Source: Sphingomonas lacusdianchii (GTDB lineage: Bacteria > Pseudomonadota > Alphaproteobacteria > Sphingomonadales > Sphingomonadaceae). Taken from it: 64,000 nt of DNA. Of this stretch, positions 8,395 through 17,536 are shown in pieces. The position numbers and the translations under genes are program-made. The stretch's first letter is position 1. Every line of letters begins with the position of its first letter. The notes beneath the pieces are model-generated. The model was not told the DNA's origin, searched no databases, and was given only the letters and a program-made list of their open reading frames with translations. The stretch covers positions 1-64,000 of the forward strand of contig NZ_JAKRET010000008.1 in the NCBI RefSeq assembly GCF_022664395.1, read 5' to 3'.

Positions 8395-9360
8395 TCACTT
8401 CTTGGGGTCGTAGTCGGGCAGCTTCGAGCGGCCGACCAACGCGGTCGCGCCACCCTGATCGACCTTTTCCGCGACCGAGGCGAGCGCACCGGTCATCGCG
8501 CGCAGGTCGCCGACCAGCTGGTTGACCTGCGGAATCGTCTGCTTGCTGAACGCCTGCAGCCCCGGCTTCGCGTCGCCGATCGCTTCGTTCAGCGTGTCGG
8601 CGCTCTTTTGCGCGCTGGCGATGGTGCGGTTCAATTGCTGGATCGTCGGCTGGATGTCGTTGGCCAGCACGCCGTTGGTCGTCGCCGCCAGTTCGCCGAT
8701 CTGTTGCGACGCGATGCCCGCACGCTGGATCGCGACGCGCGTTTCGGCCAGCGTCGCGGCGATTTCAGGGCCGCGATCGGCGAGCGCGTCGGTCAGCCGG
8801 TTGGTGCTGTCGAGGATCGCCGCGATCGAATTCTGGTTGCGGTCGGACAGGACGTCGGCCAGCCGCTCGGTCAGCGTCGTGACGCGCTCGAGCAATTGCG
8901 GCGCCGAGCTGAGCAGCGCGGCGACGCCGCCCGCCTTGGGCGGGATGACCGGCACGCCCATCGGGCACGACTGTTCGGCGTTCGTCTCGGGACAAGTGAT
9001 CGGCGGCGCACCCTTGACTGCGCCGTCGAGCGTGATCGTCGACACGCCGGTGAAGCTGCCGACGATCGTCGCGGTCGTGCCGAGCAGGACCGGGGTCTCG
9101 TCCTTCACCTTGATACGGACGCGGACGAATTGCGGGTCCTTCGGCCACAGCGCGATATCCTCGACCTGGCCCGAGGGTACGCCCGAAAAGGATACCGGCG
9201 ACCCCTTGGCCAGGCCATCGACGGCCTGTTTGAAGAAGACGTCATATTCCTTTTCGCGGCCGCCGCCGACGCGGGCCAGCCACACGGTGAACAGCGCCAG
9301 CATGACCAGCAGGATCAGCACCACCGCGCCGACAAGGACATGGTTCGACCGGGTTTCCAT
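8395..9360 (-). CDS. mlaD: MCE-domain substrate-binding protein, MlaD family
   Basis: A 321-residue protein with one N-terminal membrane anchor (about residues 8-29) and an MCE domain (about 38-115: YDVFFKQAVDGLAKGSPVSFSGVPSGQVEDI). A long helical C-terminal region (about 160-300) is rich in heptads (LERVTTLTERLADVLSDRNQN...). The extended helix places it nearer to the long MlaD/Mce proteins that form a tunnel or needle than to the short E. coli MlaD. It carries phospholipid or other lipid between inner and outer membranes. Its ATG overlaps the mlaF stop by one base (TGATG), so translation is coupled. Confidence 0.92.
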   Translation of the reverse strand: METRSNHVLVGAVVLILLVMLALFTVWLARVGGGREKEYDVFFKQAVDGLAKGSPVSFSGVPSGQVEDIALWPKDPQFVRVRIKVKDETPVLLGTTATIVGSFTGVSTITLDGAVKGAPPITCPETNAEQSCPMGVPVIPPKAGGVAALLSSAPQLLERVTTLTERLADVLSDRNQNSIAAILDSTNRLTDALADRGPEIAATLAETRVAIQRAGIASQQIGELAATTNGVLANDIQPTIQQLNRTIASAQKSADTLNEAIGDAKPGLQAFSKQTIPQVNQLVGDLRAMTGALASVAEKVDQGGATALVGRSKLPDYDPKK

Positions 9361-10208
9361 CAGCGCCTCTGGGCTTGCAGCGAGGCCGGGTCGTGCCCGG
9401 CGTCGCGGTCGTGGTCACGGGCGGCGATGCGTTCCTGCGCATCGGTCGCGGCGCGGCCACGGGGTCCGTTGAAATATTCCTGGATCCATGGATGGTCCAG
9501 CGCGAGCAGTTCGTCGATCGTGCCGACGGCGATGACCTTCTTGTCGGCAAGCACCGCCACGCGGTCGCAAATGGCGTACAGCGTGTCGAGGTCGTGGGTG
9601 ATGATGAAGACGGTCAGCCCCAGCGTCTTTTGCAGCGACGCGGTCAGGTCGTCGAACGCCGCCGCGCCGATCGGGTCGAGCCCGGCGGTCGGTTCGTCGA
9701 GGAACAGCAGCTGCGGGTCGAGCGCCAGCGCGCGGGCGAGGCCGGCGCGCTTCTTCATGCCGCCCGACAGTTCGGAGGGGTATTTCGGCCCGGCATTGGC
9801 GGGCAGGCCGGTCATCACGACCTTGTACCCGGCGATCTCGTCGAGCAGTGCGGGCTTGAGCTTCGGGTAGAATTCCTTGAGCGGCACCTGCACATTCTCG
9901 GCGACGGTCAGCGTCGAGAACAGCGCGCCACCCTGGAACAGCACGCCCCATTTCTTGCGGATCTCGGTCGCCTCGGTTTCCTCGCGGCCGATCGTGTTCT
10001 CGCCGAAGACCTCGATCGTGCCGGCGGCAGGCGTCTGTAGCCCGATGATCGAGCGCATCAGCACGGACTTGCCGGTCCCCGAGCCGCCGACCACGCCGAG
10101 GATTTCGCCGCGGCGCACGTCGAGGTCAAGATTGTCGTGAATGACCTGATCGCCGAACTGGTTCTTCAGGCCGCGCACGCGGATGATGGCGTCGTCGTCG
10201 TCGCTCAT
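9360..10208 (-). CDS. mlaF: ABC transporter ATP-binding protein, MlaF family
   Basis: A 282-residue ATPase with Walker A GGSGTGKS, Q-loop region GVLFQGGALF (the family-typical QGGALF), signature LSGGMKKRAGLARAL, Walker B LLFLDEPTAGLDP and H-loop ITHDLDTL. It powers the MlaE permease in retrograde or anterograde phospholipid transport. I set the start at ATG 10208 because it overlaps the mlaE stop as ATGA, implying translational coupling; an upstream in-frame ATG at 10223 would lie inside mlaE. Confidence 0.95.
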   Translation of the reverse strand: MSDDDDAIIRVRGLKNQFGDQVIHDNLDLDVRRGEILGVVGGSGTGKSVLMRSIIGLQTPAAGTIEVFGENTIGREETEATEIRKKWGVLFQGGALFSTLTVAENVQVPLKEFYPKLKPALLDEIAGYKVVMTGLPANAGPKYPSELSGGMKKRAGLARALALDPQLLFLDEPTAGLDPIGAAAFDDLTASLQKTLGLTVFIITHDLDTLYAICDRVAVLADKKVIAVGTIDELLALDHPWIQEYFNGPRGRAATDAQERIAARDHDRDAGHDPASLQAQRR

Positions 10209-11314
10209 ATCCAGCCGATCCATGCGAAGAAGATGGCGAAGAAGGCGTCGAGCACGATCACGAGGAAGATCGCCTGCACCACGGCGGCGGTGGTGCGACC
10301 GCCCACCTGTTCGGCGTCGCTTTCGACCTGCATCCCGTGGAAACAGCCCGATATGCCGATGATCGCGCCGAAGACCGGGGCCTTGATGAGACCGATATAG
10401 AGGTCGGTGATCGGCACCACTTCGCGGATCCGCGTGACGAAGGTGATCGGCGGGATGCCGAGCTGCGCCCAGCTGAGCAGGCCGCCCCCGATGATCGCGA
10501 TGATCGAGGCATAGAAGCCGAGCAGCAGCATCATCACGATCGCGGCGATGACGCGCGGCAGGACCAGCGCCTCCATCGGCGACACGCCGATGGTGCGCAT
10601 CGCGTCGATTTCCTCGGTCAGCTTCATCGTGCCGAGCTGCGCGGCGAAGGCCGAACCGGAGCGTCCCGCGACCATGATCGCGGTCATCAGCACGCCCAGT
10701 TCGCGGAAGGTCAGCCGTCCGATCAGGTTGATCGTGAACACCTCCGCACCGAACTGGCGAAGCTGCACCGCGCCCTGCTGCGCGATGACCATGCCGATCA
10801 GGAAACTCATCAGCCCGATGATGCCGAGCGCCGAGACGCCGACGACCTCGAAGCGCTGCACCGTCGCGTTGAAACGGAACCGCTTGGGATGGCGCAGCAC
10901 GTTCAGAAAGGCGAGGACGGTCGCGCCCATGAAGCCAAGCAGGCCGAGCAGCTGCCGCGCGCTGCCGCTGACCGCCTCCCCGATTTCCTCAAGCACGCGC
11001 AGCGGCGGGCTGAGCGCCTTTTCCTTGCGGACGACGGGATCGTCGGCGGCGGCGACCTGATCGAACAGATGCCGGCTGTCATCGTTCAGCCCTTCGATCG
11101 CGACGTCGCGGTCGCGCGCGAAGCGGTGTACGACCCATGCGCCGACCGTGTCGATGCGATCGACCTGCGACAGATCGATGCGACTCACCTGGCCGTCGAA
11201 CGCGCCCAATCGTTCGGGCAGGTCGCCGACATGGGCGAGCGACAGATTGCCGGTGAAGCGCAGCACGTCGCCGCCATCGGCCCGGTCGTGCGAAAAATCG
11301 GCGGAAGCGCTCAT
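10205..11314 (-). CDS. mlaE: MlaE-family ABC permease with N-terminal STAS domain
   Basis: A protein of about 369 residues. The first 95 residues form a STAS-like domain (GDVLRFTGNLSLAHVGDLPERL, SQVDRIDTVGAW), which in other bacteria is the separate protein MlaB, so permease and MlaB are fused here. The remainder is the MlaE/YrbE permease (FEVVGVSALGIIGLMSFLIGMVIAQQGAVQLRQFG, ELGVLMTAIMVAGRSGSAFAAQLGTMKLTEEIDAM). It is the first gene of the mla operon, and the HAD phosphatase gene diverges from it. ATG 11314 has GGATGG at a plausible distance; ATG 11323 is an alternative start. Confidence 0.93.
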   Translation of the reverse strand: MSASADFSHDRADGGDVLRFTGNLSLAHVGDLPERLGAFDGQVSRIDLSQVDRIDTVGAWVVHRFARDRDVAIEGLNDDSRHLFDQVAAADDPVVRKEKALSPPLRVLEEIGEAVSGSARQLLGLLGFMGATVLAFLNVLRHPKRFRFNATVQRFEVVGVSALGIIGLMSFLIGMVIAQQGAVQLRQFGAEVFTINLIGRLTFRELGVLMTAIMVAGRSGSAFAAQLGTMKLTEEIDAMRTIGVSPMEALVLPRVIAAIVMMLLLGFYASIIAIIGGGLLSWAQLGIPPITFVTRIREVVPITDLYIGLIKAPVFGAIIGISGCFHGMQVESDAEQVGGRTTAAVVQAIFLVIVLDAFFAIFFAWIGWI

Positions 11315-11370
11315 CGCCACCATCCATCGGCGATTTGCCGCGTCGCGGCAAGGTGGTACGCGCCTTTCGC

Positions 11371-12051
11371 ATGCGCCACCGCGATCTCGCCATCTACGAC
11401 ATGGACAAGACCATCACCCGCGTCGCGACGTGGACGCCGTTCCTGCGCCATGCGTTGAAGGAACGGGGGCGGGGGGCTTTGTGGCTGCTGCCGATCGCGG
11501 GGATCGCCGTCACCGGCTATGCCCTGCGCCTCTATGGCCGCGACCGGTTGAAGGAGATGACCCACCGGCTGGTGCTGGGTCGCGCGGTGTCGGGCGAGCG
11601 GCTGGCCGATACGGCGCGTGCCTTTGCCCGGGCGACGGTCGCCACCGGACTGCTCGACGGCGCTCGCGCGCGGATCGAGGCCGACCGGGCCGAGGGGCGG
11701 ATGCTGGTGCTCGCCACGGCATCCTATCGATTCTACGCGCAGGAGATCGCCGCGCTGCTCGGCTTCGATGCGGTCATCGCCACCAATTGCGCCGAGGAGA
11801 CCGGCGGCAATGTGCTGGCGCGGATCGATGGCGAGAATTGCTATGGCGCCGCCAAGCTGCGTGCGATCGAGGCATGGGCCGCCGAACAGGGAATCGCACG
11901 TAGCGACGTCGCGGTGCGGTTCTACAGCGACCATGTGTCCGACGCGCCGGTGTTCGACTGGGCCGACGAACCGTTCCCGGTCAACGCCCATGCCCCGCTG
12001 AAGGCGTTGGCGCGCAAGAAAGGCTGGCCGGTGCTCGACTGGCGCGACTGA
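11371..12051 (+). CDS. HAD-superfamily phosphatase (HAD-IB, SerB-like)
   Basis: A 226-residue protein with HAD motif I YDMDKTITR at residues 9-17, a helical cap (about 20-100), motif II VLATASYRFYA, and motif III/IV region AAKLRAIEAW...FYSDHVSDAPVF. Proteins of this type (HAD-IB family hydrolases) remove phosphate from small molecules such as phosphoserine, or act as phosphatases in lipid pathways. It diverges from the mlaE operon with 56 bases between starts. In other proteobacteria HAD-IB phosphatases occur near lipid genes, but no direct link is shown here. Confidence 0.85.
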   Translation: MRHRDLAIYDMDKTITRVATWTPFLRHALKERGRGALWLLPIAGIAVTGYALRLYGRDRLKEMTHRLVLGRAVSGERLADTARAFARATVATGLLDGARARIEADRAEGRMLVLATASYRFYAQEIAALLGFDAVIATNCAEETGGNVLARIDGENCYGAAKLRAIEAWAAEQGIARSDVAVRFYSDHVSDAPVFDWADEPFPVNAHAPLKALARKKGWPVLDWRD

Positions 12052-12154
12052 CGCGGGGGCGGGCTGGGTCAAGATGACGGCGGAGGTCCTGAAAGACGGT
12101 TCGCCGGGATAAACGTTACGCGCGGCGAACGGTTCAACGCCGATTGCGTACGGA

Positions 12155-12598
12155 CTATCTTTTCGGACTGCCCAGCCGCTTGGCGTTGGCGGTCGCCTTC
12201 GCATGGATCGGGGTCAGCGCCCGCCCGCCCGCGCCGATCATGCCCGCCGTCAGCCGCATCGCCCGATCCTGTCCGGCGGCGATCCGGCGTGCGGAGGGCA
12301 CGCGGCCGGCGGTGCCGAGCGACCATGCGTCCTGCATCGCCTGCATCCACAGCCCCTGCATCGCTGCCATGTCCTTCGCCAGCGAATCGCCGGCCTTCGA
12401 AAAGGCTTGCGCCTTTTCGGTGACCATGCCGGTCAGTTCGACATGATCGGCGGTCCATGGATTGCGCATCCCGGCATCGATCATCGGCATGCGCCGGTCG
12501 ATGACCACAGCGGAGGCGGCCATCGTTTCCCACAGGCGCAGCCCGGTCTGCGCGGCATCGGTCCACATCTGCCACCACAGGGTCATCGGCGTCGTCAT
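12155..12598 (-). CDS. Small helical protein, phasin-like
   Basis: A 147-residue protein without signal peptide or membrane segment. It is mostly amphipathic helix with many Ala, Met and Trp (WWQMWTDAAQTGLRLWETM, KAQAFSKAGDSLAKDMAAMQGLWMQAM) and a basic C-terminal tail (ATANAKRLGSPKR). This composition and the central helix resemble phasins that coat polyhydroxyalkanoate granules, but no diagnostic motif is present. AAGGA lies about 10 bases upstream of the chosen ATG. Divergent to PEP carboxylase. The function is not established; the coding assignment rests on start context and composition. Confidence 0.7.
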   Translation of the reverse strand: MTTPMTLWWQMWTDAAQTGLRLWETMAASAVVIDRRMPMIDAGMRNPWTADHVELTGMVTEKAQAFSKAGDSLAKDMAAMQGLWMQAMQDAWSLGTAGRVPSARRIAAGQDRAMRLTAGMIGAGGRALTPIHAKATANAKRLGSPKR

Positions 12599-12727
12599 CG
12601 GTATTTCCTTCGAACGGTCCGCCGCGGATCGATTGCAGCGGCGCCGCTGTACGCGATGGGTGATCTTTGCGCCATGTCGCTTATCGTGCCTTGACCCGCA
12701 TCCTGCCGCATTGCAGCAAGTGTGCCC

Positions 12728-15403
12728 ATGACGACTCTGCCCCCGATCACGAACAATCCCGACATCCGCTTTCTCGGCCGGCTGCTCGGTGACGTCATCC
12801 GCACCTATGGCGGGGAGGCGTTGTTCAAGCGGATCGAGCATATCCGATCGACCTCGGTCGACCGGCATCGCGGGGTGGCGGGGGCCGATACGATCGACCT
12901 CGGGCTCGACAGCCTCAGCCTAGACGACACCATCGCGTTCGTGCGCGGGTTCATGATGTTCTCGATGCTCGCCAATCTGGCCGAAGACCGGCAGGGCATC
13001 GCCGCCGAACCGGGCGCCGACGTCGCCACCGCGATCGAGAAGCTGGCGGGCGAAGGGATCGGCCGCGACGCGGTGCTGGCGTTGCTCGACCATGCGCTGA
13101 TCGCGCCGGTGCTGACTGCGCACCCGACCGAGGTGCGGCGCAAGTCGATGATCGACCACAAGAACCGCATCGCCGACCTGATGCTGCTGAAGGATCAGGG
13201 CGCCGATGAGACGCCGGAGGGCGACCGGGTCGACGAAGCGATCCTGCGTCAGATCGCGCTGCTGTGGCAGACCCGCGTCCTGCGCCGCGAGCGGCTGTAC
13301 GTCGCCGACGAGGTTGAGACCGCTTTGAGCTATCTGCGCGACGTGTTCCTGCCGACGCTGCCTGCGCTCTATGCACGGTGGGAGCGGGTGCTGGGCCAGC
13401 GGCCGCCATCGTTCCTGAAGCCCGGCAGCTGGATCGGCGGCGACCGCGACGGCAATCCGTTCGTCGATGCCGACGCGATGCGGCTGGCGCTGGCCAAGGC
13501 GGCCGAGGCGGTGCTCGGCTATTATCTCGACCAGCTCCACAGCCTGGGCGCCGAACTGTCGATCTCGACCGAGCATGTCGCCGTCGACGACGCGATCGCC
13601 GCGCTGGCCGAGCAGAGCGGCGACAATGCGCCGAGCCGCGCCGACGAACCGTTCCGCCGCGCGATCAGCGGCATCTATGCGCGTCTTGCCGCGACCTATC
13701 AGAAGCTGACCGGCAAGGTCGCACCGCGCCCCGGCAATCTGACCGGCGAACCTTATGCCGATCCGGCGGCGTTCCGGGCCGACCTTGCCGCATTGGCGCG
13801 CGGGCTGGTGCAGGAGGGCAATGGCCCGCTGTCGACCGGCGGCGCGCTTGGACGGCTGATCCGCGCGGTCGAGACCTTCGGCTTCCATCTCGCCACGCTC
13901 GACATGCGCCAGAACAGCGTGATCCATGAAAGCGTCGTCGCCGAGCTGCTGAAGGTCGCCGGGGTCGAGGCCGATTACAAGGCGCTGGACGAGGATGCGC
14001 GCGTCGACCTGCTGCGCCGCGAGCTGCAAAGCCCGCGTCCGCTGACCAGCCCCTATGCCGATTATTCGGAGCAGACCGCGTCCGAACTGGCGATCCTGCG
14101 TGCCGCCGCCGACGCCCATGCCCGCTACGGTCGCGAATGCATCCGCCACTATATCGTGTCGATGGCGCAGTCGGTGTCCGACCTGCTCGAAGTGCATCTG
14201 CTGCTCAAGGAATCGGGGCTGTACGTCCCGGGCGAGCCGCCGCAGGCGCATATCATGGCGATCCCGCTGTTCGAGACGGTTGCCGATCTGGAGGCCGCGC
14301 CCGCGATCATGACCCGCTGGCTGGCGCTGCCCGAAGTCGCGGCCATCGCGCAGGCGCGCGGCCATCAGGAAGTGATGATCGGCTATTCCGATTCGAACAA
14401 GGATGGCGGCTACCTCACCTCGACCTGGCAATTGTCGAAGGGGTCGACGGCGCTGGCGCCGGTGTTCGAGGAAGCATGCATCGGCATGCAGCTGTTCCAC
14501 GGGCGCGGCGGCGCGGTGGGCCGGGGCGGCGGGTCGTCCTTCGCCGCGATCCGCGCGCAGCCGCACGACACGGTGCAGGGCCGCATCCGCATCACCGAAC
14601 AGGGTGAGGTGATCGCGGCGAAATACGGCACGCGCGACAGTGCGGTGACGAATCTGGAGGCGATGACGTCGGCGACGCTGCTCGCCAGTCTCGAACCCGA
14701 CTCGCTGAACCCGGCCGATGCGGCGCGGTTCGCCGCCGCCATGGACGCGTTGTCGGACACCGCGTTCAGGACCTATCGCGGGCTGGTCTACGGCACCGAC
14801 GGCTTCACGACCTTCTTCCGACAGGCGACGCCGATCGCCGAGATCGCCGGCCTGAAGATCGGATCGCGCCCAGCGAGCCGGAAGAAGTCCGACGCGATCG
14901 AGGATCTGCGTGCCATCCCGTGGGTGTTCAGCTGGGCGCAGGCGCGGATCATGCTGCCGGGCTGGTACGGGGTCGGCGCGGCGTTGCAATCCTTCGAGGA
15001 CAAGGGGTTGCTGCGCGAGATGGCGAGCGCATGGCCGCTGTTCGCCGCGACGCTGGCCAATATGGAAATGGTGCTCGCCAAGTCCGACATGGACGTCGCG
15101 GCGCGCTATGCGGGGCTGGTCGAGAACAAGGCGCTGTCGGAAGCGATCTTCGGCCGGATCCGCGATGGCTGGCAGGCGACGCATGATGGACTGTTGTCGG
15201 TCACCCGCCAGACGCGGCTGCTCGAAAGGAGCCCGGCGCTGGAAGCATCGATCCGGCTGCGCACGCCCTATATCGAACCGCTCAACCTGCTCCAGATCGA
15301 ACTGCTCAAGCGCCACCGCGCGGGCGAGGCCGATGCGCGGATCGGCGAGGGAATCCTGTTGTCGATCAATGCGATCGCCACGGCGTTGCGCAACAGCGGC
15401 TAG
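12728..15403 (+). CDS. ppc: Phosphoenolpyruvate carboxylase
   Basis: An 891-residue enzyme of the usual bacterial length that adds bicarbonate to PEP to make oxaloacetate, refilling the TCA cycle. Visible hallmarks are TAHPTEVRR (catalytic His, near residue 130), GGDRDGNPFV, the second catalytic block IGYSDSNKDGG with the preceding VMIGYS, the glycine loop FHGRGGAVGRGGG, and the short C-terminus ending NSG (family norm QNTG). I chose ATG 12728; a GTG two codons upstream is an alternative. It is monocistronic, followed by two repeat elements. Confidence 0.97.
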   Translation: MTTLPPITNNPDIRFLGRLLGDVIRTYGGEALFKRIEHIRSTSVDRHRGVAGADTIDLGLDSLSLDDTIAFVRGFMMFSMLANLAEDRQGIAAEPGADVATAIEKLAGEGIGRDAVLALLDHALIAPVLTAHPTEVRRKSMIDHKNRIADLMLLKDQGADETPEGDRVDEAILRQIALLWQTRVLRRERLYVADEVETALSYLRDVFLPTLPALYARWERVLGQRPPSFLKPGSWIGGDRDGNPFVDADAMRLALAKAAEAVLGYYLDQLHSLGAELSISTEHVAVDDAIAALAEQSGDNAPSRADEPFRRAISGIYARLAATYQKLTGKVAPRPGNLTGEPYADPAAFRADLAALARGLVQEGNGPLSTGGALGRLIRAVETFGFHLATLDMRQNSVIHESVVAELLKVAGVEADYKALDEDARVDLLRRELQSPRPLTSPYADYSEQTASELAILRAAADAHARYGRECIRHYIVSMAQSVSDLLEVHLLLKESGLYVPGEPPQAHIMAIPLFETVADLEAAPAIMTRWLALPEVAAIAQARGHQEVMIGYSDSNKDGGYLTSTWQLSKGSTALAPVFEEACIGMQLFHGRGGAVGRGGGSSFAAIRAQPHDTVQGRIRITEQGEVIAAKYGTRDSAVTNLEAMTSATLLASLEPDSLNPADAARFAAAMDALSDTAFRTYRGLVYGTDGFTTFFRQATPIAEIAGLKIGSRPASRKKSDAIEDLRAIPWVFSWAQARIMLPGWYGVGAALQSFEDKGLLREMASAWPLFAATLANMEMVLAKSDMDVAARYAGLVENKALSEAIFGRIRDGWQATHDGLLSVTRQTRLLERSPALEASIRLRTPYIEPLNLLQIELLKRHRAGEADARIGEGILLSINAIATALRNSG

Positions 15404-15404
15404 G

Positions 15405-15427
15405 CCAAAGTTCACGAAGTTCACACT
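15405..15427. repeat. 23-base dispersed repeat, copy 1
   Basis: CCAAAGTTCACGAAGTTCACACT, directly after the ppc stop. The exact reverse complement occurs at 60287-60309. The core AGTTCACGAAGTTCAC contains a direct repeat, AGTTCAC. No role is known. Confidence 0.7.
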
Positions 15428-15470
15428 TGCGCGCTGTTTGTGCGCGGTCGGGTTTCTCCGTTCCGCCGGA

Positions 15471-15553
15471 CGTCATTCCAGCGAAGGCTGGCATCTTCCG
15501 GTCATGGCGCGAGGCAGGAGCCGCCCGAGGCCCCAGCCTGCGCTGGGGCGACG
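15471..15553. repeat. Palindromic intergenic repeat, family D copy 1
   Basis: About 83 bases. The ends are inverted (CCAGCGAAGGCTGG near 15478 and CCCAGCCTGCGCTGGGG near 15533) and flank an interior with TCTTCCGGTCATGG. The same arrangement recurs at 44792-44874. REP-like, with potential for a stem-loop in the ppc 3' transcript. Confidence 0.75.
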
Positions 15554-15679
15554 TTCGGGGCGGGCGAGAACGCGACCATGTCAAAGAACCTGCCGAGCAT
15601 GGCATCCGCTCCCGCTGTAGGAAAGCCGGGCGTGCAGCGGTCGCCGCGCCTCCCCATATAGCGGGTGAAAGGAGCCGTG

Positions 15680-16414
15680 ATGGCCAGGACCGCTACCCTC
15701 TACCGCATGGTGATGCCCGACCATGTCTGCCCGTTCGGGCGGCGGGCGCTCGATCTGTTGCGGCGGCATGGATTTACGGTCGACGACCGGCATCTGACGA
15801 CGCGCGCCGAGGTCGATGCGTTCAAGGCCGAGCATGACGTCAGGACCACGCCGCAGACCTTCATCGACGGACAGCGGATTGGCGGCCATGACGATTTGCG
15901 CCGCCATTTCGGGCTGAAGGTCCGCGATCCAAAGGCGACGACCTATGCCCCGGTCGTGGCGATCTTTGGCATGGCGGCGGCGATCGCGCTGGCGGCAAGT
16001 CATTCGGCGTTCGGCGACGCGCTGACCATGCGGGCGGGGGAATGGTTCGTCGGTATCGCCATGTGCTTGTTATCCTTGCAGAAGCTGCGCGATATTGACG
16101 GGTTCGCCAATGGCTTCCTGGGCTATGACCTGCTGGCGCAGCGGGTGGTGCGCTATGCATGGGTCTATCCATGGGCGGAGGGGCTGGCGGGCGTGCTGAT
16201 GATCGCCGGCGCGCTGTTGTGGATCGCGATTCCCGTTGCGTTGGTGATCGGGACGGTCGGGGCGGTGTCGGTGGTGAAGGCGGTCTATATCGACAAACGC
16301 TCGCTCAAATGCGCGTGCGTCGGCGGCAACAGCAATGTGCCGCTGGGCTTCGTGTCGCTGACCGAGAATCTGCTGATGGTCGCGATGGCCGTGTGGATGC
16401 TGGTTCAGGTTTAA
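15680..16414 (+). CDS. Glutaredoxin-MauE-like membrane fusion protein
   Basis: A 244-residue protein. Residues 1-80 are a glutaredoxin fold (ATLYRMVMPDHVCPFGRRALDLL, TTPQTFIDGQRIGGHDDLRRHFG), with the usual CPxC reduced to CPFG, hence a single Cys. Residues 95-244 carry about four membrane helices and match the MauE/DoxX-type family (FVGIAMCLLSLQKLRDIDGFANGFLGYDLLAQ, KCACVGGNSNVPLGFVSLTENLLM). MauE-type proteins help form disulphides or move electrons in the periplasm. The role is inferred as thiol-redox transfer across the inner membrane. AAAGGAG precedes the ATG. Confidence 0.82.
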   Translation: MARTATLYRMVMPDHVCPFGRRALDLLRRHGFTVDDRHLTTRAEVDAFKAEHDVRTTPQTFIDGQRIGGHDDLRRHFGLKVRDPKATTYAPVVAIFGMAAAIALAASHSAFGDALTMRAGEWFVGIAMCLLSLQKLRDIDGFANGFLGYDLLAQRVVRYAWVYPWAEGLAGVLMIAGALLWIAIPVALVIGTVGAVSVVKAVYIDKRSLKCACVGGNSNVPLGFVSLTENLLMVAMAVWMLVQV

Positions 16415-16431
16415 GAGGAAGAAGGGTTTGA

Positions 16432-16590
16432 TCGCGCAGAGGCGCGAAGGGCGCAAAGGGTTGTGTTTCTGGCAACTGGACCGCGACCGGTAGACCTCGC
16501 GAGCGGCGGCAACCGGTTTGGAAAGCCGCTGCCGCGGGGAACATTGCGCAGAACGCGACCCCTTTGCGCCCTTTGCGCCTCTGCGCGAAC
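16432..16590. repeat. Long palindromic repeat, family B copy 1
   Basis: About 160 bases between the MauE-like gene and panC. The outer arms are TCGCGCAGAGGCGCGAAGGG and, inverted, CCCTTTGCGCCTCTGCGCGA. The interior differs between copies and has its own short inverted stretches. Sister copies lie at 18634 and 20241. No coding content is visible. Confidence 0.8.
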
Positions 16591-16614
16591 AATCACTTGG
16601 TCTGCATGCAGCGT

Positions 16615-17454
16615 CTACTCGAACGTCACCGCGATATTGTCGATCAGCCGCGTCGTGCCGATCCGCGCGGCCGCCAGCAGCCGGGCGGGGCGGCCGCGAA
16701 TGGGGGCGGTCAGCGTTTCGGCGTCGACCAGCGTCACGTAATCGGGATCGAAGCCGGCGCGGGTCAGTGTCGCGATCGCCGCCGCCAGCGCGGTCGCTGG
16801 ATCGTCGCCGCGTTCGATGCCGCGCTTCGCCTCGCCCAGTGCGCGCGGCAGGGCGACGGCGCGGGCGCGTTCGGTTTCGTCGAGATAGATGTTGCGCGAC
16901 GACAAAGCGAGGCCGTCATCCTCGCGCTGCGTCGGTACGCCGACGATCTCGGGCGTCAGATGCAGGTCGGCGGTCATGCGGCGGATGACCGCCAGTTGCT
17001 GGAAATCCTTTTCGCCGAACAGCGCGACCGCCGGGCGGACCTGTCCGAACAATTTGCTGACGACCGTTGCGACGCCATCGAAATGGCCGGGGCGGTGTGC
17101 GCCGTCGAGCACCTCGCTGACGCCCGCGACGCTGACATTGGTGGCAAAGCCCGCCGGATACATTTCCTCGACCTCGGGCGCCCAGAGGATGTCGACGCCC
17201 GCTTCGGACAGCATCTGCGCATCGGCGGCCTCACGCCTGGGATAGCGCGCCAGATCCTCGTTCGGGCCGAACTGCTTGGGATTGACGAAGATCGACACGA
17301 CGACCCGGGCTGCGCGGCGGCGCGCGGCATCGACCAGCGCCATATGGCCGGCATGGAGCGCGCCCATCGTCGGGACCAGCGCAACGCCTTCCCCCGCCTG
17401 GGTAAACTGGTCGAGCGCTTCGCGAAGCACCTCCAACCGACGTATAATTTGCAC
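16615..17454 (-). CDS. panC: Pantothenate synthetase
   Basis: A 279-residue enzyme of typical length that condenses pantoate and beta-alanine with ATP to form pantothenate, the precursor of CoA. The nucleotidyl-transferase HIGH-type motif is PTMGALHAGHMALV; other family blocks are VSIFVNPKQFGPNEDLARYPR, HRPGHFDGVATVVSKLF, FGEKDFQQLAVIRRM and LALSSRNIYL. Divergent from mipZ with 82 bases between starts. No panB is adjacent. Confidence 0.97.
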   Translation of the reverse strand: MQIIRRLEVLREALDQFTQAGEGVALVPTMGALHAGHMALVDAARRRAARVVVSIFVNPKQFGPNEDLARYPRREAADAQMLSEAGVDILWAPEVEEMYPAGFATNVSVAGVSEVLDGAHRPGHFDGVATVVSKLFGQVRPAVALFGEKDFQQLAVIRRMTADLHLTPEIVGVPTQREDDGLALSSRNIYLDETERARAVALPRALGEAKRGIERGDDPATALAAAIATLTRAGFDPDYVTLVDAETLTAPIRGRPARLLAAARIGTTRLIDNIAVTFE

Positions 17455-17536
17455 GGCCGATGGCCCTTCGATATGGGTGGGGGAGGCGGCTGTACTGGAT
17501 CAGGCCGTCCGGGATCAACAAGGTTGGGTTGCGCGC

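Noticed and set aside
12920..15424. Long open frame of 834 codons on the minus strand opposite ppc
   Set aside because: Antisense shadow of a high-GC gene: Arg/Gln/His-rich composition with no domain, while the plus strand carries every PEP carboxylase motif.
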